A stretch of DNA of 64,000 nt from Nakamurella sp. PAMC28650 (GCF_014303395.1 NZ_CP060298.1:4173001-4237000), one strand, 5' to 3'. Positions 49,774 to 59,103 are shown, numbered from the stretch's first letter. Translations and numbers: made by a program. The notes: generated by a model from the sequence alone, not told the origin.

Positions 49774-52455
49774 TCAGCGATCCGCAGTGCTGAACTGGTC
49801 CGCGCGACGCCGCAGATGACGACGATCCGGCCCGATCCGCCTCCGGGGCCGGGGTGTCGGTGCGGTTCGGTCGGCCCGGTAGAACAGCCTTTTGCCAGCC
49901 TCGATGAGCAACAGGTACGCCACGACCATACCCAGCAGCGCGGCGAAGAATCCGGCCGGTAGTGGTGTGAAGCCCAGCGCACCGGCCAGCGGGCTGGCGG
50001 GCAGCAGCGCGCCGACCAGCACCACCCCGAGGGCGGCCAGCGTCAGCGGCAGGCTGGGGTGGCTGCGGAAGAACGGAATCCGGCGGGTGCGGATCGCGAA
50101 GATCACCAGGGTCTGGGTGGCCAACGACTCCACGAACCAACCTGTGCGGAACTGCTCGGGGCCGGAATGGAAGACCCAGAGCATCACGCCGAAGGTGAGG
50201 AAGTCGAAGACCGAGCTCAACGGCCCGAAGTAGATCATGAACCGGCGGATGAAGGCGATGTCCCAGTGCGACGGTCGCCGCAACTGCTCCTCGTCGACGT
50301 TGTCGGTCGGGATGGCCAGCTGACTGGTGTCGTAGAGGAGGTTGTTCAGCAGGATCTGCGACGGCAGCATCGGGAGGAAACTGAGGAAGATCGAGGCCCC
50401 TGCCGCCGAGAACATGTTCCCGAAGTTGCTGGAGGAACCCATCAGCACGTACTTGAGGGTGTTCGCGAAGATCCGTCGACCTTCCACCACACCGTCGGCC
50501 AGCACGTCGAGATCCTTCTCGAGCAGGATGACATCCGCGGCGTCCTTGGCCACGTCGGTGGCAGAGTCGACGGAGATGCCGACGTCGGCCGCATGCAGGG
50601 CCAGCGCATCGTTCACGCCGTCACCCAGGAACGCGACTCCTCCGCCGCTGCGGCGCTGGACACGGACAATTCTGGCCTTGTGCTCCGGACTGACCCTGGC
50701 GAACACCGTGGTGCCGGGAATGGCCAGCGCGAGTTCGTCGTCGTCGAGTGCATCGAGCTCGACACCGGTCAGGACACCGACGCCGACACCGCCGGCGGGG
50801 AGGCTGTCGCCGAGGCCGAGATCCTGACACACCTTCACGGCGACCGCCTGGTTGTCGCCGGTGACCACCTTGACCGCCACCGCCAGGCCGGCCAGCCGCT
50901 GCAGCGCGGCAGCCGCATCAGGTTTGGGTGGATCACGAAAGACCAGGAGGCCCAACAGATCCAGACCGTTCTCGTCGTCCGCCGTCAGACTCGTCCAGTG
51001 GGCCCGGTTGTCCGCCGACCGGGTCTTCGTCGCCACGGCCACCACCCGGTTGCCCGCGGCGAATTCAGCGGCCAAGGAGGCCCGAATGGCCGGTGTCACG
51101 GACCGGCACCGCTCCAGCACCTTCTCCGGCGCACCCTTGGTGATCATCACCGGCGTGCCGTCGGCGTCGGCGACCAGCACCGAGACCATCTGCCGCACAT
51201 GGTCGAACGGCAGGACCGCCGTCGTGGTGCAGCCCGCGAGCGCCGTCCGTTCGCCCACCGCCGCCGGGGAATCCCACAGCGCCTGGTCCAGCGGGTTGCC
51301 GCCGACCGCTCTGCCTTCGTGCACCAGGTTCTCCGTGCACAGCAGTCCCCGTCGGATCACCTCTGCGTTGCTCCGGCCCGGTGCCGGGACGCTCCGCATG
51401 TAGTCGAGCCGCCCCAGCGTCAGGGTGCCGGTCTTGTCGGTGAACAGCACATCGATGTCGCCGAGATCCTCGATGCAGACCAATCTCTTGACCAGCACCT
51501 TCCGTTTGGCCATCCTGGCCGAACCGGCGGCCAGACTGCTGGAGACCACCGCAGGCAGGAGCTGCGGGGTGATGCCGACGGCGATGGCCAACGAGAACAG
51601 CAGCGCATCCATGATCGGCTTGTGCAGGGCGACGTTGATGACGAAGATCGAGGTGGTCAACCCGCCGGCGACGTACACCAGCAGGAGCGAGAATTTTCGA
51701 AGCCCGGCCTGGAAAACGGTCTCGAGCTGGTGTGTGCTCAGTCCGGCGGCGATCTTGCCGAATTCCGTGAGTGCGCCGGTGGCCACCACCGCGCCCCTCG
51801 CGCTGCCGGCCTGCACCACGCTGCCCATCAGTGCACACCCGGTGAGATCCGCCAGCGGTGTGCCCACCGGCGACTCCCCGACGACCTTCTCCACCGGGAG
51901 CGACTCGCCCGTCATCACCGCTTCGTCGCAGGCCAGGCCGGCCACGGTCAGCAGTCGGAGATCGGCCGGGACGATGTCGCCCAGCTGCAACTCGATGACG
52001 TCGCCCGGGACGAGGGTGGTGACGTCCACCCGGACCGGGACGCCGCCGCGGATGCAGACCGTCTGGTGATGGATCCGGGAATGCAATGCCTCGGCGGCCT
52101 TCTCGGCCCGGTACTCGTTGCCGAAGCCAAGACCGACCGTGAGCCCGACGATCACGCCGATGATCAGGGCGTCGCTTCGTTCACCGACGAAGTACGACGC
52201 GATGGCTGCCACCAGCAACAGGGCCAACAGCGGGGAACGCAGCTGGTGCCAGAGCACCGGCCACCACCGCGCGCGATGGGAGGACACCGCGTTGGCACCG
52301 TAGCGGGCCAGCCTGCGGCCCGCCTCGGCCCCGGTGAGCCCGCTCCCGGCACTGGTTCCCAGGCGTTGGAGCAACTCGGATTCGGGCATCGTGGACGCTT
52401 TCACCAGTCCGGTCGATGCGTCTGGATCGATCCTCGGCAGCACCACGGCCGTCAT
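49774..52455 (-). CDS. mgtA: Mg2+-type P-type ATPase (MgtA family)
   Basis: 893 residues, full length. In order: N-terminal cation-ATPase domain (ESELLQRLGTSAGSGLTGAEAGRRLARYGANAV), actuator motif MTGESLPVEK, TM4 with AIAVGITPQLLPAVVSSSLAAGS, phosphorylation site FTDKTGTLT, nucleotide domain KGAPEKVLERC, hinge GDGVNDALALHAADVGISVDSATDVAKDAADVILLEKDL and four C-terminal helices (QILLNNLLYDTSQLAIP). The P3B subfamily imports Mg2+. The MTAVVLP start at 52455 has no strong ribosome site. A DosR-type box lies 85 bp upstream. Confidence 0.93.
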   Translation of the reverse strand: MTAVVLPRIDPDASTGLVKASTMPESELLQRLGTSAGSGLTGAEAGRRLARYGANAVSSHRARWWPVLWHQLRSPLLALLLVAAIASYFVGERSDALIIGVIVGLTVGLGFGNEYRAEKAAEALHSRIHHQTVCIRGGVPVRVDVTTLVPGDVIELQLGDIVPADLRLLTVAGLACDEAVMTGESLPVEKVVGESPVGTPLADLTGCALMGSVVQAGSARGAVVATGALTEFGKIAAGLSTHQLETVFQAGLRKFSLLLVYVAGGLTTSIFVINVALHKPIMDALLFSLAIAVGITPQLLPAVVSSSLAAGSARMAKRKVLVKRLVCIEDLGDIDVLFTDKTGTLTLGRLDYMRSVPAPGRSNAEVIRRGLLCTENLVHEGRAVGGNPLDQALWDSPAAVGERTALAGCTTTAVLPFDHVRQMVSVLVADADGTPVMITKGAPEKVLERCRSVTPAIRASLAAEFAAGNRVVAVATKTRSADNRAHWTSLTADDENGLDLLGLLVFRDPPKPDAAAALQRLAGLAVAVKVVTGDNQAVAVKVCQDLGLGDSLPAGGVGVGVLTGVELDALDDDELALAIPGTTVFARVSPEHKARIVRVQRRSGGGVAFLGDGVNDALALHAADVGISVDSATDVAKDAADVILLEKDLDVLADGVVEGRRIFANTLKYVLMGSSSNFGNMFSAAGASIFLSFLPMLPSQILLNNLLYDTSQLAIPTDNVDEEQLRRPSHWDIAFIRRFMIYFGPLSSVFDFLTFGVMLWVFHSGPEQFRTGWFVESLATQTLVIFAIRTRRIPFFRSHPSLPLTLAALGVVLVGALLPASPLAGALGFTPLPAGFFAALLGMVVAYLLLIEAGKRLFYRADRTAPTPRPRRRIGPDRRHLRRRADQFSTADR

Positions 52456-52539
52456 CCGGGCGCACCCACAGTTCTCATCACATCGTGATCCCACCCGCCG
52501 GGAGCGGCGATCGCCAGAACCGAACGGTCCCCCACCATC

Positions 52540-52554
52540 GGGACCTTCGCCCCT
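52540..52554. promoter_or_regulatory. DosR-type box (GGGACCTTCGCCCCT)
   Basis: It differs from the window consensus at one base. The site lies between the divergent mgtA (85 bp) and third BON gene (73 bp). Confidence 0.68.
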
Positions 52555-52626
52555 GTGAGTGCGTCGGCGGGTGGGCGAACATGAAATCACCGGCCGTGCT
52601 GACCGGCATCTGCGAGGAGTCCACCC

Positions 52627-53298
52627 ATGACCTTCACTTCGTCCGCGCCGACCGGTTCCGACGAGCAGCTCAAGAACGCCATCGAAGAAGAACTGGAGTG
52701 GCTGCCGGGCCTGAACAGCACCCACATCGGGGTCGCCGTCGACACCGGCACCGTCACGCTATCGGGCCATGTGGACAGCTATCCGGAGAAATTACTGGCT
52801 GCCCAGGCCGCATTCGGCGTGCGCGGTGTCAAGGCCATGGCCCAGGAGATCACCGTGCGCAGCCTCTTCGCGGCCGAGACCGACGAGGACATCGCAGTGG
52901 AGGCGGGCCAGTCGCTGGAACGATCTGTGGACATCCCGGACACCGTTCAGGTCAGCGTCACCGGCCACCGGATCACCCTGACCGGCGAGGTCCAGTGGAT
53001 CTTCCAGAGCGAGGCGGCGGGGCGCGCGATGCATCACATCAAGGGCGCCACCGACGTTCTCAACCAGATCAGGATCCGGCACGACGTGGTGGCCTCCGGG
53101 GTGAAGGAGGCGATCGTGCAGGCACTGCTGCGCAACGCCGAACTCGAGGGCAAGCACATCCAGGTCAGCACCAGCGGTGATGGCGTCATGACCCTGTCCG
53201 GCACCGTCCGCTCCTGGGCCGAACGCGACCAGGCCGAAAAGGTGTGCTGGTCCGCCCCGGGCGTGGTGGCCGTCATCAACGGCCTCGAGATCACCTAG
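52627..53298 (+). CDS. Triple BON-domain protein (paralogue 3)
   Basis: 223 residues with three BON domains as in the genes at 47000 and 47954 ([110 protein letters not shown]). No signal peptide. GAGGAGTCC precedes the ATG. It starts a unit with a 47-codon ORF and a slipin gene downstream, 78 bp and 218 bp away. Confidence 0.92.
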   Translation: MTFTSSAPTGSDEQLKNAIEEELEWLPGLNSTHIGVAVDTGTVTLSGHVDSYPEKLLAAQAAFGVRGVKAMAQEITVRSLFAAETDEDIAVEAGQSLERSVDIPDTVQVSVTGHRITLTGEVQWIFQSEAAGRAMHHIKGATDVLNQIRIRHDVVASGVKEAIVQALLRNAELEGKHIQVSTSGDGVMTLSGTVRSWAERDQAEKVCWSAPGVVAVINGLEIT

Positions 53299-53376
53299 AC
53301 ACCAACCATTCCCATCGACGCGGGCCGACCGGCCCGTGGACACACCCGCCAGACCCCGAACCCGAAGGACAACATC

Positions 53377-53520
53377 ATGAGCCCATACGAAAACCGCCTC
53401 GCCCTGGTCGAGGAAGCCCTCAAGGCAGAGAACGTCCATCCCGCGAAGGGCAGGACGCTCGCCGAAGCGGCCGTCACCGTGCTCGCCGCCATCGACGAGA
53501 TCAAGGAGAACGTGCGGTGA
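53377..53520 (+). CDS. 47-residue protein coupled to slipin
   Basis: [47 protein letters not shown], two predicted amphipathic helices, no membrane segment. GAAGGAC lies 7 bases before ATG 53377, and its TGA overlaps the GTG of the slipin gene (GTGA). Good codon use and coupling on both sides support it as a real gene. No family recognised; a partner of the slipin is the natural guess. Confidence 0.6.
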   Translation: MSPYENRLALVEEALKAENVHPAKGRTLAEAAVTVLAAIDEIKENVR

Positions 53521-54386
53521 AGGTATTCCTGACCGTGGTCGTCATCGTCCTCGTCGTCATCCTGCTACTGCTCGCGATGGCCCTGAAAGTGGTGAAGCAG
53601 TACGAGCAGGGGGTGCTGTTCCGTCTCGGCCGGGTGCTCGGCGTCCGGGCCCCCGGCCTGCGCGTCATCATTCCGCTGGTCGACGTCCTGCACCGAGTGT
53701 CGCTTCGCATCGTGACGATGCCCATCCAGTCGCAGGGCATCATCACCCGCGACAACGTCAGCGTCGACGTGTCGGCGGTCGCCTACTTCCGGGTCGTCGA
53801 CGCAGTCAAATCGGTGGTCGCGATCGAGAACGTGTACTCCGCAATCGATCAGATCGCCCAGACGACCCTGCGCAAGGTGGTCGGTCAGCACACCCTGGAC
53901 CAGACGCTCTCCGAAACGGACAAGATCAACATCGACATCCGGGAAATTCTGGACGTCACCACCGTCGACTGGGGCGTGCAGGTCACCCTGGTGGAGCTGA
54001 AGGACATCCAGCTGCCGGACACCATGAAAAGGGCCATGGCACGCCAGGCCGAGGCCGAGCGGGAGAAGCGCGCGAAGATCATCAACGCAGAGGGTGAATC
54101 GATGGCCGCTGCGGCGCTCGGCGATGCCTCCGACATCATGATGGCCCACCCGCTGGCCCTGCAGCTGCGCAACCTCCAGTCCCTGGTGGAGATCGGGGTC
54201 GACAAGAACACCACGGTGGTGTTCCCGGCGCCGTTGATGACCACGATCGCCGAGCTGGGTTCTTTCCTGGCCCGGGAAGCGGCGGCCGCGACGCCGCTGG
54301 TGGGGCCACCGCCGAAGTCGCTGCTCGACATCGCCGTCAGGCCAGAGCATGTGGCCGCTCCCAACGGCGTCTCCGCCGGCGTCTGA
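53517..54386 (+). CDS. Slipin / SPFH (band 7) membrane protein
   Basis: 289 residues. One N-terminal membrane segment (about 2-24, [21 protein letters not shown]), then the SPFH domain: [87 protein letters not shown], and a charged helix [21 protein letters not shown]. Slipins form membrane microdomain scaffolds and often pair with a NfeD-type protease; no nfeD is seen here. GTG start overlaps the 47-codon ORF. Confidence 0.93.
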   Translation: MKVFLTVVVIVLVVILLLLAMALKVVKQYEQGVLFRLGRVLGVRAPGLRVIIPLVDVLHRVSLRIVTMPIQSQGIITRDNVSVDVSAVAYFRVVDAVKSVVAIENVYSAIDQIAQTTLRKVVGQHTLDQTLSETDKINIDIREILDVTTVDWGVQVTLVELKDIQLPDTMKRAMARQAEAEREKRAKIINAEGESMAAAALGDASDIMMAHPLALQLRNLQSLVEIGVDKNTTVVFPAPLMTTIAELGSFLAREAAAATPLVGPPPKSLLDIAVRPEHVAAPNGVSAGV

Positions 54387-54491
54387 GTTCACGAGGCGCA
54401 GTCAGGTGGGCAGGGGTCGATCCGTCGCACCGGTGCTGCTCGTGACGCCCGGCTGTCAGGGCCGGCCGGGCCTGCTCGAGGTGCGGCGGGT

Positions 54492-54980
54492 TCAAGTGCC
54501 AGGAACGGCAGGCGGCACGATGACGATCACGCAGAGGGCACGACGCAGGCTTGCCTGGCTCACCGAGCCGAACAGTCGGTGGTGATGCCGCCGACCGAGC
54601 ACCAACATCGCGGCGCCGACTGCGGCACGGCTCAGTTCGACATCGGCGACACCCTCACGGACCTCGGTGCAGATCCGGGCCGGCGGCTTTTCCTGCAGGT
54701 CGCGTTCACGCTGGACGACTTCGACCATCTCGGCGAGACGATCCCTCACGTAGCCGTCCGCCGGGCCCTGATCAGGGCGGAAATCGGGATCCCCCCAGGC
54801 GCTGGAGCTACGCCACACGTGGAGGGCCAGCACCTCACCGCCACGTAGGACCGCCTCGTCGGCGGCAAGGCGGAGCGCCTGCAACGAACCTGGGTCCTCG
54901 TCGATACCGACGACGATGCGCAGACCCTGCGTCGTGCGGGTGGACGTCCACGTCTGCGGAGCAGAACCCGATGTGCTCAT
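54492..54980 (-). CDS. Single-domain universal stress protein
   Basis: 162 residues. LRIVVGIDEDPGSLQALRLAADEAVLRGGEVLALHVWRSSSAWGDPDF aligns with the USP at 32636 including the AWG/PWGxPD segment, and the C-terminal loop LVLGRRHHHRLFGSVSQASL has the same shortened, His-containing form in place of the ATP-binding glycine loop. The two are paralogues in separate parts of the island. ATG 54980 preferred to TTG 54983. A DosR-type box is 58 bp upstream. Confidence 0.9.
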   Translation of the reverse strand: MSTSGSAPQTWTSTRTTQGLRIVVGIDEDPGSLQALRLAADEAVLRGGEVLALHVWRSSSAWGDPDFRPDQGPADGYVRDRLAEMVEVVQRERDLQEKPPARICTEVREGVADVELSRAAVGAAMLVLGRRHHHRLFGSVSQASLRRALCVIVIVPPAVPGT

Positions 54981-55037
54981 CAACCCATCGTGACGACCCG
55001 AAGCGCCGGTCGACAGGGTCGAGCGGCCCCACCGTTC

Positions 55038-55050
55038 GGGACCTTGGCCC
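55038..55050. promoter_or_regulatory. DosR-type box (GGGACCTTGGCCC)
   Basis: A 13-bp variant with one or two bases less in the centre. It lies 58 bp before the minus-strand USP gene and 79 bp before the small plus-strand membrane protein at 55129. Confidence 0.55.
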
Positions 55051-55128
55051 GCCCGGCCATCAGCGTGAACCAGAACCCCGACCCCGCCCCGGACGGCGCG
55101 GGCCCGATGGGCGGTTCAGAATGGGACC

Positions 55129-55287
55129 GTGATCGCAATCGTGGGCGTCCTGTTGCTGGTGTGGCTTGTCGTTGCGGTACTGGGGTTCGTCCTCAAAGGA
55201 GTGCTGTGGCTTGCGATCCTGGGACTGATCCTGTTCGTGGTGACCGCGGCCTACGGCTGGGTCAAGCGCAAGGCTTCCGCGCGCTGA
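55129..55287 (+). CDS. 52-residue hydrophobic membrane protein
   Basis: GTG start; two adjacent hydrophobic helices (IAIVGVLLLVWLVVAVLGFVL and GVLWLAILGLILFVVTAAYGW) and a basic end KRKASAR. This type of short two-helix protein is common in actinobacteria without known function. It is divergent from the USP gene and shares the DosR-type box region. The regular hydrophobic pattern in this one frame makes it credible although it is short. Confidence 0.6.
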   Translation: MIAIVGVLLLVWLVVAVLGFVLKGVLWLAILGLILFVVTAAYGWVKRKASAR

Positions 55288-55323
55288 TCCGGTCCTGGTC
55301 CGGAGCCTCGACGACCGATTTGC

Positions 55324-55794
55324 CTACGCTGACACCTCCCAGTCGGGCCACCGTGATTCGGTGATCTGTCCGCCGGTCACCGTGGCGGTCAGACGGACCG
55401 GGCCGGACGGCCGGACGTACAGGTCGTAGGTACCTTCCGCGATCTCGTAGACCAGTGAGTAGATCGTCGTGCCCATGGGGGTCGGACGCGCCACGACCGC
55501 CACATGAGGCGGCGCTCCGTGGGCGTGGGAGTGATCGCTCCCCCCATGAGAGTGCGCCGCGTCATGGGTATGCGGATGGTCATGGCTATGCGGATGATCG
55601 TGATCATCGTGCTGGGGAGGGTCCGTCACGGCTGCAGGATCGACCGCGGGCCTGCTGTCGGTCCCGGTCGGGATGATCTCCACCTCGAGATCCACCATGT
55701 GGGAGGGCATCTCGACGATCAGAGCGCCGATGTCCCCGCCGATGTCCAGCACCACGGCTCCCTGACCGGCATGCGGGTTCTCCTGGCTGACCAT
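55324..55794 (-). CDS. Protein with a histidine/aspartate-rich metal-binding loop
   Basis: 156 residues. The middle (about 75-100) is a His/Asp tract of the form HDDHDHPHSHDHPHTHD...SHGGSDHSHAHG, a typical Zn/Ni/Cu buffer or sensor loop. The flanks look folded: VVLDIGGDIGALIVEMPSHMVDLEVEIIP before and VAVVARPTPMGTTIYSLVYEIAEGTYDLYVRPSGPVRLTATVTGG after. Relatives are sometimes labelled 'phospholipase' without evidence. No signal peptide. It is followed upstream by a GC-rich hairpin and the DUF4331 gene on the same strand. Confidence 0.75.
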   Translation of the reverse strand: MVSQENPHAGQGAVVLDIGGDIGALIVEMPSHMVDLEVEIIPTGTDSRPAVDPAAVTDPPQHDDHDHPHSHDHPHTHDAAHSHGGSDHSHAHGAPPHVAVVARPTPMGTTIYSLVYEIAEGTYDLYVRPSGPVRLTATVTGGQITESRWPDWEVSA

Positions 55795-55846
55795 TGGCTC
55801 TCCTCGGTGGTGTGATGAACGCGGAAGCGTGACGCGGTGGGCATGC

Positions 55847-55883
55847 AGCGGGGCCCCGGCCAAGATTGCGCCGGGGCCCCGCT
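55847..55883. terminator. GC-rich stem-loop (13-bp arms)
   Basis: AGCGGGGCCCCGG (55847-55859) and CCGGGGCCCCGCT (55871-55883) form a perfect 13-bp stem with an 11-base loop. It lies 24 bp behind the DUF4331 stop and before the His-rich gene. There is no U-run on the minus strand, so termination would be of the hairpin-only type. Confidence 0.6.
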
Positions 55884-55906
55884 GTTTCACAAGCCGATCG
55901 CGAAGG

Positions 55907-57343
55907 CTACTTCGCCTGCGACAGGGTGACGGACGGCGTCCCGGGGGACGAGTCGTACCCGTTGGCCGGAACCGCGACGTACGGGAACGCCGTCGGCAAC
56001 GGCAGGTTGGTGTTGGACGACCCGTCCCGGATCGCGTCACCGGCGAGGATTCCGTCGGGCTTGTAGGCCGGGTACGTCAACGGGAGCGTGAGACCGGCGA
56101 TGGCGCGCAGCTCGATGGTCGTCACGTCGTCGATGACGCGGCGGCCGTTGGGGAAGCCGGCGTTGTCGCCGTACAGCACACCGAGCGGGTTGGCCTTGGC
56201 CGCAGGCGTCGGCGGCACGGCCAGGTTCAGACGGAGCAGATCCGCCTGCACCGAACCCGTGTACGTGGTGAACGCCTTCAGGACCGATCCCGGGATGCCG
56301 GTCATCAGAATCGCGTTCAGGTCGGTCCTCGGCTGCCCGCTCGCGTTGAACTTGGCCAGGTTCGGGAATGCTCCCGGGTACAGCACCGGCAACAAGCCGG
56401 CCAGCTCCGAGGTGTTCACGTACTTCGTGAACGCAGAGTCGGCCGACGGCGGAAGGGAGTTCCACTTGTCCTTGACCGACATCGGGTTGATGACCTCGTT
56501 GAACAGCGGATTGGCCAGGCGCGACACCTGAACGGCGTCACCGAACGGCTTGTAGGTTCCGGTGGTCGAGTCGAACAGCCGACCGCGCGAGCGGTAGGTC
56601 GACGACCAGACGCCGATCACCGAGTTGCTGGACAGTGGATTGGTGGGCTTGACCCCCCCGATGGCCAGCTCGGCGATGGGCACCTGCAGGGCGATGGTGT
56701 GGACGTTGAGGCCCTGCAGACCGTCCAGGCCGGTCAGCGTCGGAAGCTTGATCAGGTGGGCCTGGTTCAGCGGGCGGAGGCCGGCCAGGTCGAAGACGCT
56801 CCCGAGGTCCACGAAGAACGGATCGGAACGTTGACCCGCGAACACCTTTCGCCCCGTGCCCAATGCCTGGACCGAAGCAGCGCCGTAAGCCGCCTGGTAG
56901 TTGGGCGTGCTGCGCTCGCCGACGTTGCACGGCGGAACCAGCAGCTTGGTGCCCAGCACCGTCGAGGTGAACGCCCCGTTGCTCGGGTTCCGGACCACCT
57001 TGGTGACCGAGAAGGTCTGGGGACGGTTCCAGTTGGTGCTGCTGATGCTGGTGATCGGTCCCACGTTGTAGAGGAATGTATTGGGGTTCCGGATCGTGGT
57101 GGTGAAACGGAACTGGAAGCTGATGTCCGCCAGCGCCGTGCCCTGGTTCGCCACGTTGATGGTGTAGACGACATCGTCGGCGAACTCGCTGAAGTTCGGC
57201 CCGCCGTAGGGGATTTCGAAGGGGTTGAAGTTCGCGATCAGATTGACCTTGGTCGGATCGGTCTGGTCGACGAAGGCATAGACATCAGTGTTGTCGGCGG
57301 TGGGATCCTTGGAGATTTCCGGTGCCTCGCGGTGTGAAGACAT
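55907..57343 (-). CDS. DUF4331 protein
   Basis: 478 residues. MSSHREAPEISKDPTADNTDVYAFVDQTDPTKVNLIANFNPFEIPYGGPNF is the hallmark start of DUF4331, and TINVANQGTALADISFQFRFTT and VIDDVTTIELRAIAG recur in the family. Function is unknown. No obvious signal peptide, yet its neighbours are exported. It is followed upstream by a small Tat-type protein and a surface-repeat protein on the same strand, which suggests an envelope role. Start ATG 57343. Confidence 0.93.
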   Translation of the reverse strand: MSSHREAPEISKDPTADNTDVYAFVDQTDPTKVNLIANFNPFEIPYGGPNFSEFADDVVYTINVANQGTALADISFQFRFTTTIRNPNTFLYNVGPITSISSTNWNRPQTFSVTKVVRNPSNGAFTSTVLGTKLLVPPCNVGERSTPNYQAAYGAASVQALGTGRKVFAGQRSDPFFVDLGSVFDLAGLRPLNQAHLIKLPTLTGLDGLQGLNVHTIALQVPIAELAIGGVKPTNPLSSNSVIGVWSSTYRSRGRLFDSTTGTYKPFGDAVQVSRLANPLFNEVINPMSVKDKWNSLPPSADSAFTKYVNTSELAGLLPVLYPGAFPNLAKFNASGQPRTDLNAILMTGIPGSVLKAFTTYTGSVQADLLRLNLAVPPTPAAKANPLGVLYGDNAGFPNGRRVIDDVTTIELRAIAGLTLPLTYPAYKPDGILAGDAIRDGSSNTNLPLPTAFPYVAVPANGYDSSPGTPSVTLSQAK

Positions 57344-57394
57344 TCCTGGCCTTTCCAGTCAGAGCAAAGCGGAGGGTGGAGGCGAAGCTTGAGG

Positions 57395-57688
57395 TCAGAC
57401 CTTGCTGTTGGAGTGCAATGCGTGTGCCAGCTTCGCAACCAACTGGTGGTCGGTGACGGTGACTTCGTGTCCTTCGACCATGACCGACACCTCCCCGGTA
57501 CTGACGTCACGGATGTACGCGACCATCGACCCCTTCGCGGCGGCCGGCAGCGAGACTGCGGGGGTGGCGGCCGGAGCTGCGGCCGAGGCGGCCACGGCGG
57601 TGGCTGCGGGGATCAGGGCCACGGCGCCGGCGGCGGCCGCACCGACCCCGGCGGTCTTGATGAAAGTCCTGCGATCCGAGTCGTTCAT
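57395..57688 (-). CDS. Small exported protein with twin-arginine signal
   Basis: 97 residues. SDRRTFIKTAGVGAAAAGAVALIPAATAVAASAAAP is a Tat signal (RRTFIK) with an Ala-rich stretch and a possible cleavage near residue 35-40. The mature part ~55 residues (GSMVAYIRDVSTGEVSVMVEGHEVTVTDHQLVAKLAHAL) resembles small actinobacterial twin-arginine proteins of unknown function. AGGAGG lies before ATG 57688. It sits 51 bp before the DUF4331 gene and probably shares its transcript. Confidence 0.85.
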   Translation of the reverse strand: MNDSDRRTFIKTAGVGAAAAGAVALIPAATAVAASAAAPAATPAVSLPAAAKGSMVAYIRDVSTGEVSVMVEGHEVTVTDHQLVAKLAHALHSNSKV

Positions 57689-57738
57689 TTTTCCTCCTGG
57701 TGAGCTGTGGGGGCGAAGCACATCGATCGATGGCGCGA

Positions 57739-59103
57739 TCAACGAGTGGTGGTGACCGAGACAGCCACCGAAGAGGTCGTCCTGCTGAGCTGCCTGACCT
57801 TCGCCAGCGCGTCGGCCAGCCGTGCGGCCGCGGAGACGCTCGTCTTGGCGGTGGTACCGGCGAAGGGTGTCGCCGCCGGCAGGTTGAAGACGAAGCCGGT
57901 GATGTCGACGACGTAGTTGACGTTGCCGTAGGAACCGTTGTAGATCGAGATCGTGCCGTCGGGGTTGACCGGGACGATCACCGCGCCGGCCGAATCCTGG
58001 TTCGCCTGGAAGTTGTTGCTGGAGACCGAGGGCAGCTGGGTCGTGCCGTCCCAGGTGGTGAGGAAACCGTAGGTCTGCGGCTCCGCAGCGGTCACGTTGA
58101 CGACCACTGCCTTGAACGCGCTGAAGACCGGATCAGAGGTGAAGAGCCCGATCCTGCTGATGGTCAGGGCCCCGGCTGGACGGCGACCGGCCTCCCGGCT
58201 GTCGAATGCGCGGTACGGCGTGGTGGGCACGAAGGTGCCATCGGTGGCCGGTGACCCGCCGACGAAATACCCGCTGATGTCGGCGATCAGAGCGGTCGTT
58301 CCGAGCGTTCCGTTGAACAGGGAAATGGTGCCGTCGGGTCCGATCGGGACCAGGGCGAGGTTGGCCCTGGTCTTGTGCGGCAGGTAGTTGACGGTGGAGG
58401 TCGCCGGCTTCGGCGAGCCCGCGTAGGCGGTGACGTAGCCGCGTGCGGTGGCGCCCTCGGCGGTCACGTTCATCACGACCGAGGATGCGTCGACCGGGAC
58501 GCCGTTGACCCCGGCGACCTTGAGGACCGTGAGCGAATTCGGGCCCGCGGGCCGCTTGGGAGCACCCAGACCGATGCGGGTGTCCAGGAACCGCCGGGGA
58601 GCCATCGGCACGAGGGAGCCGGAGACCGCGGTGTTGGTACCACCGGTGTAGAAGCCGCTGATGTCGGCGAGCACGTCGATTGTTCCGAGACTGCCGTTGT
58701 AGATGGACACCCGGCCACCCGTCCCGACCGGTGTGATCACCATGTTGGGAACGTTCTCACCGATCTGGAAGTTGAGGTTGGACGCCAGCGGGAGAGGTCT
58801 GCCGGCGCCGTAGACCGTCAGGTAGCCCAGGGTCTTCGGGTTCACGGCCGTGACGGTGAGCGCGACGGCCCCCACCGGGGTGGTCAGACCGGGGGTGGGC
58901 TGGAACGTCAGGGTCCCGTGGGCGGCGAGGACGGCCTTGGTCGTGCCGATCCCGTAACGCGTGTCGAGCACGCGTAAGGGATGCACGGTGTTGAACGAAC
59001 CCGGGGTCGTGAGGTCGGCGTGCGCCACGGGCACGCTGACGATCGAGACGGAGACGGCCATTGCGGTAGCCGTCAATGCGGTCAGGACTGATCTGATCTT
59101 CAC
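57739..59103 (-). CDS. Secreted protein with three actinobacterial surface repeats
   Basis: 454 residues. Sec signal at 1-30 (VLTALTATAMAVSVSIVSVPVAHA, cleavage after AHA). Three repeats of ~125 residues follow, each beginning with PLRVLDTRYGIG, PRRFLDTRIGLG or PYRAFDSREAGR and ending DISGFYTGG, DISGYFVGG or DITGFVFN, with internal VTVTAVNPKTLGYLTVYGAGRPLP-type strands. This family of beta-rich repeats is widespread on actinobacterial surfaces; function unknown. The third repeat is the most divergent. A ~45-residue Ser/Ala/Arg tail closes the protein. GTG 59103 follows AGAGGGA. Confidence 0.9.
   Translation of the reverse strand: MKIRSVLTALTATAMAVSVSIVSVPVAHADLTTPGSFNTVHPLRVLDTRYGIGTTKAVLAAHGTLTFQPTPGLTTPVGAVALTVTAVNPKTLGYLTVYGAGRPLPLASNLNFQIGENVPNMVITPVGTGGRVSIYNGSLGTIDVLADISGFYTGGTNTAVSGSLVPMAPRRFLDTRIGLGAPKRPAGPNSLTVLKVAGVNGVPVDASSVVMNVTAEGATARGYVTAYAGSPKPATSTVNYLPHKTRANLALVPIGPDGTISLFNGTLGTTALIADISGYFVGGSPATDGTFVPTTPYRAFDSREAGRRPAGALTISRIGLFTSDPVFSAFKAVVVNVTAAEPQTYGFLTTWDGTTQLPSVSSNNFQANQDSAGAVIVPVNPDGTISIYNGSYGNVNYVVDITGFVFNLPAATPFAGTTAKTSVSAAARLADALAKVRQLSRTTSSVAVSVTTTR

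Noticed and set aside
50059-52488. 809-residue plus-strand frame opposite the MgtA-type ATPase
   Set aside because: Antisense shadow; the ATPase motifs are on the minus strand.
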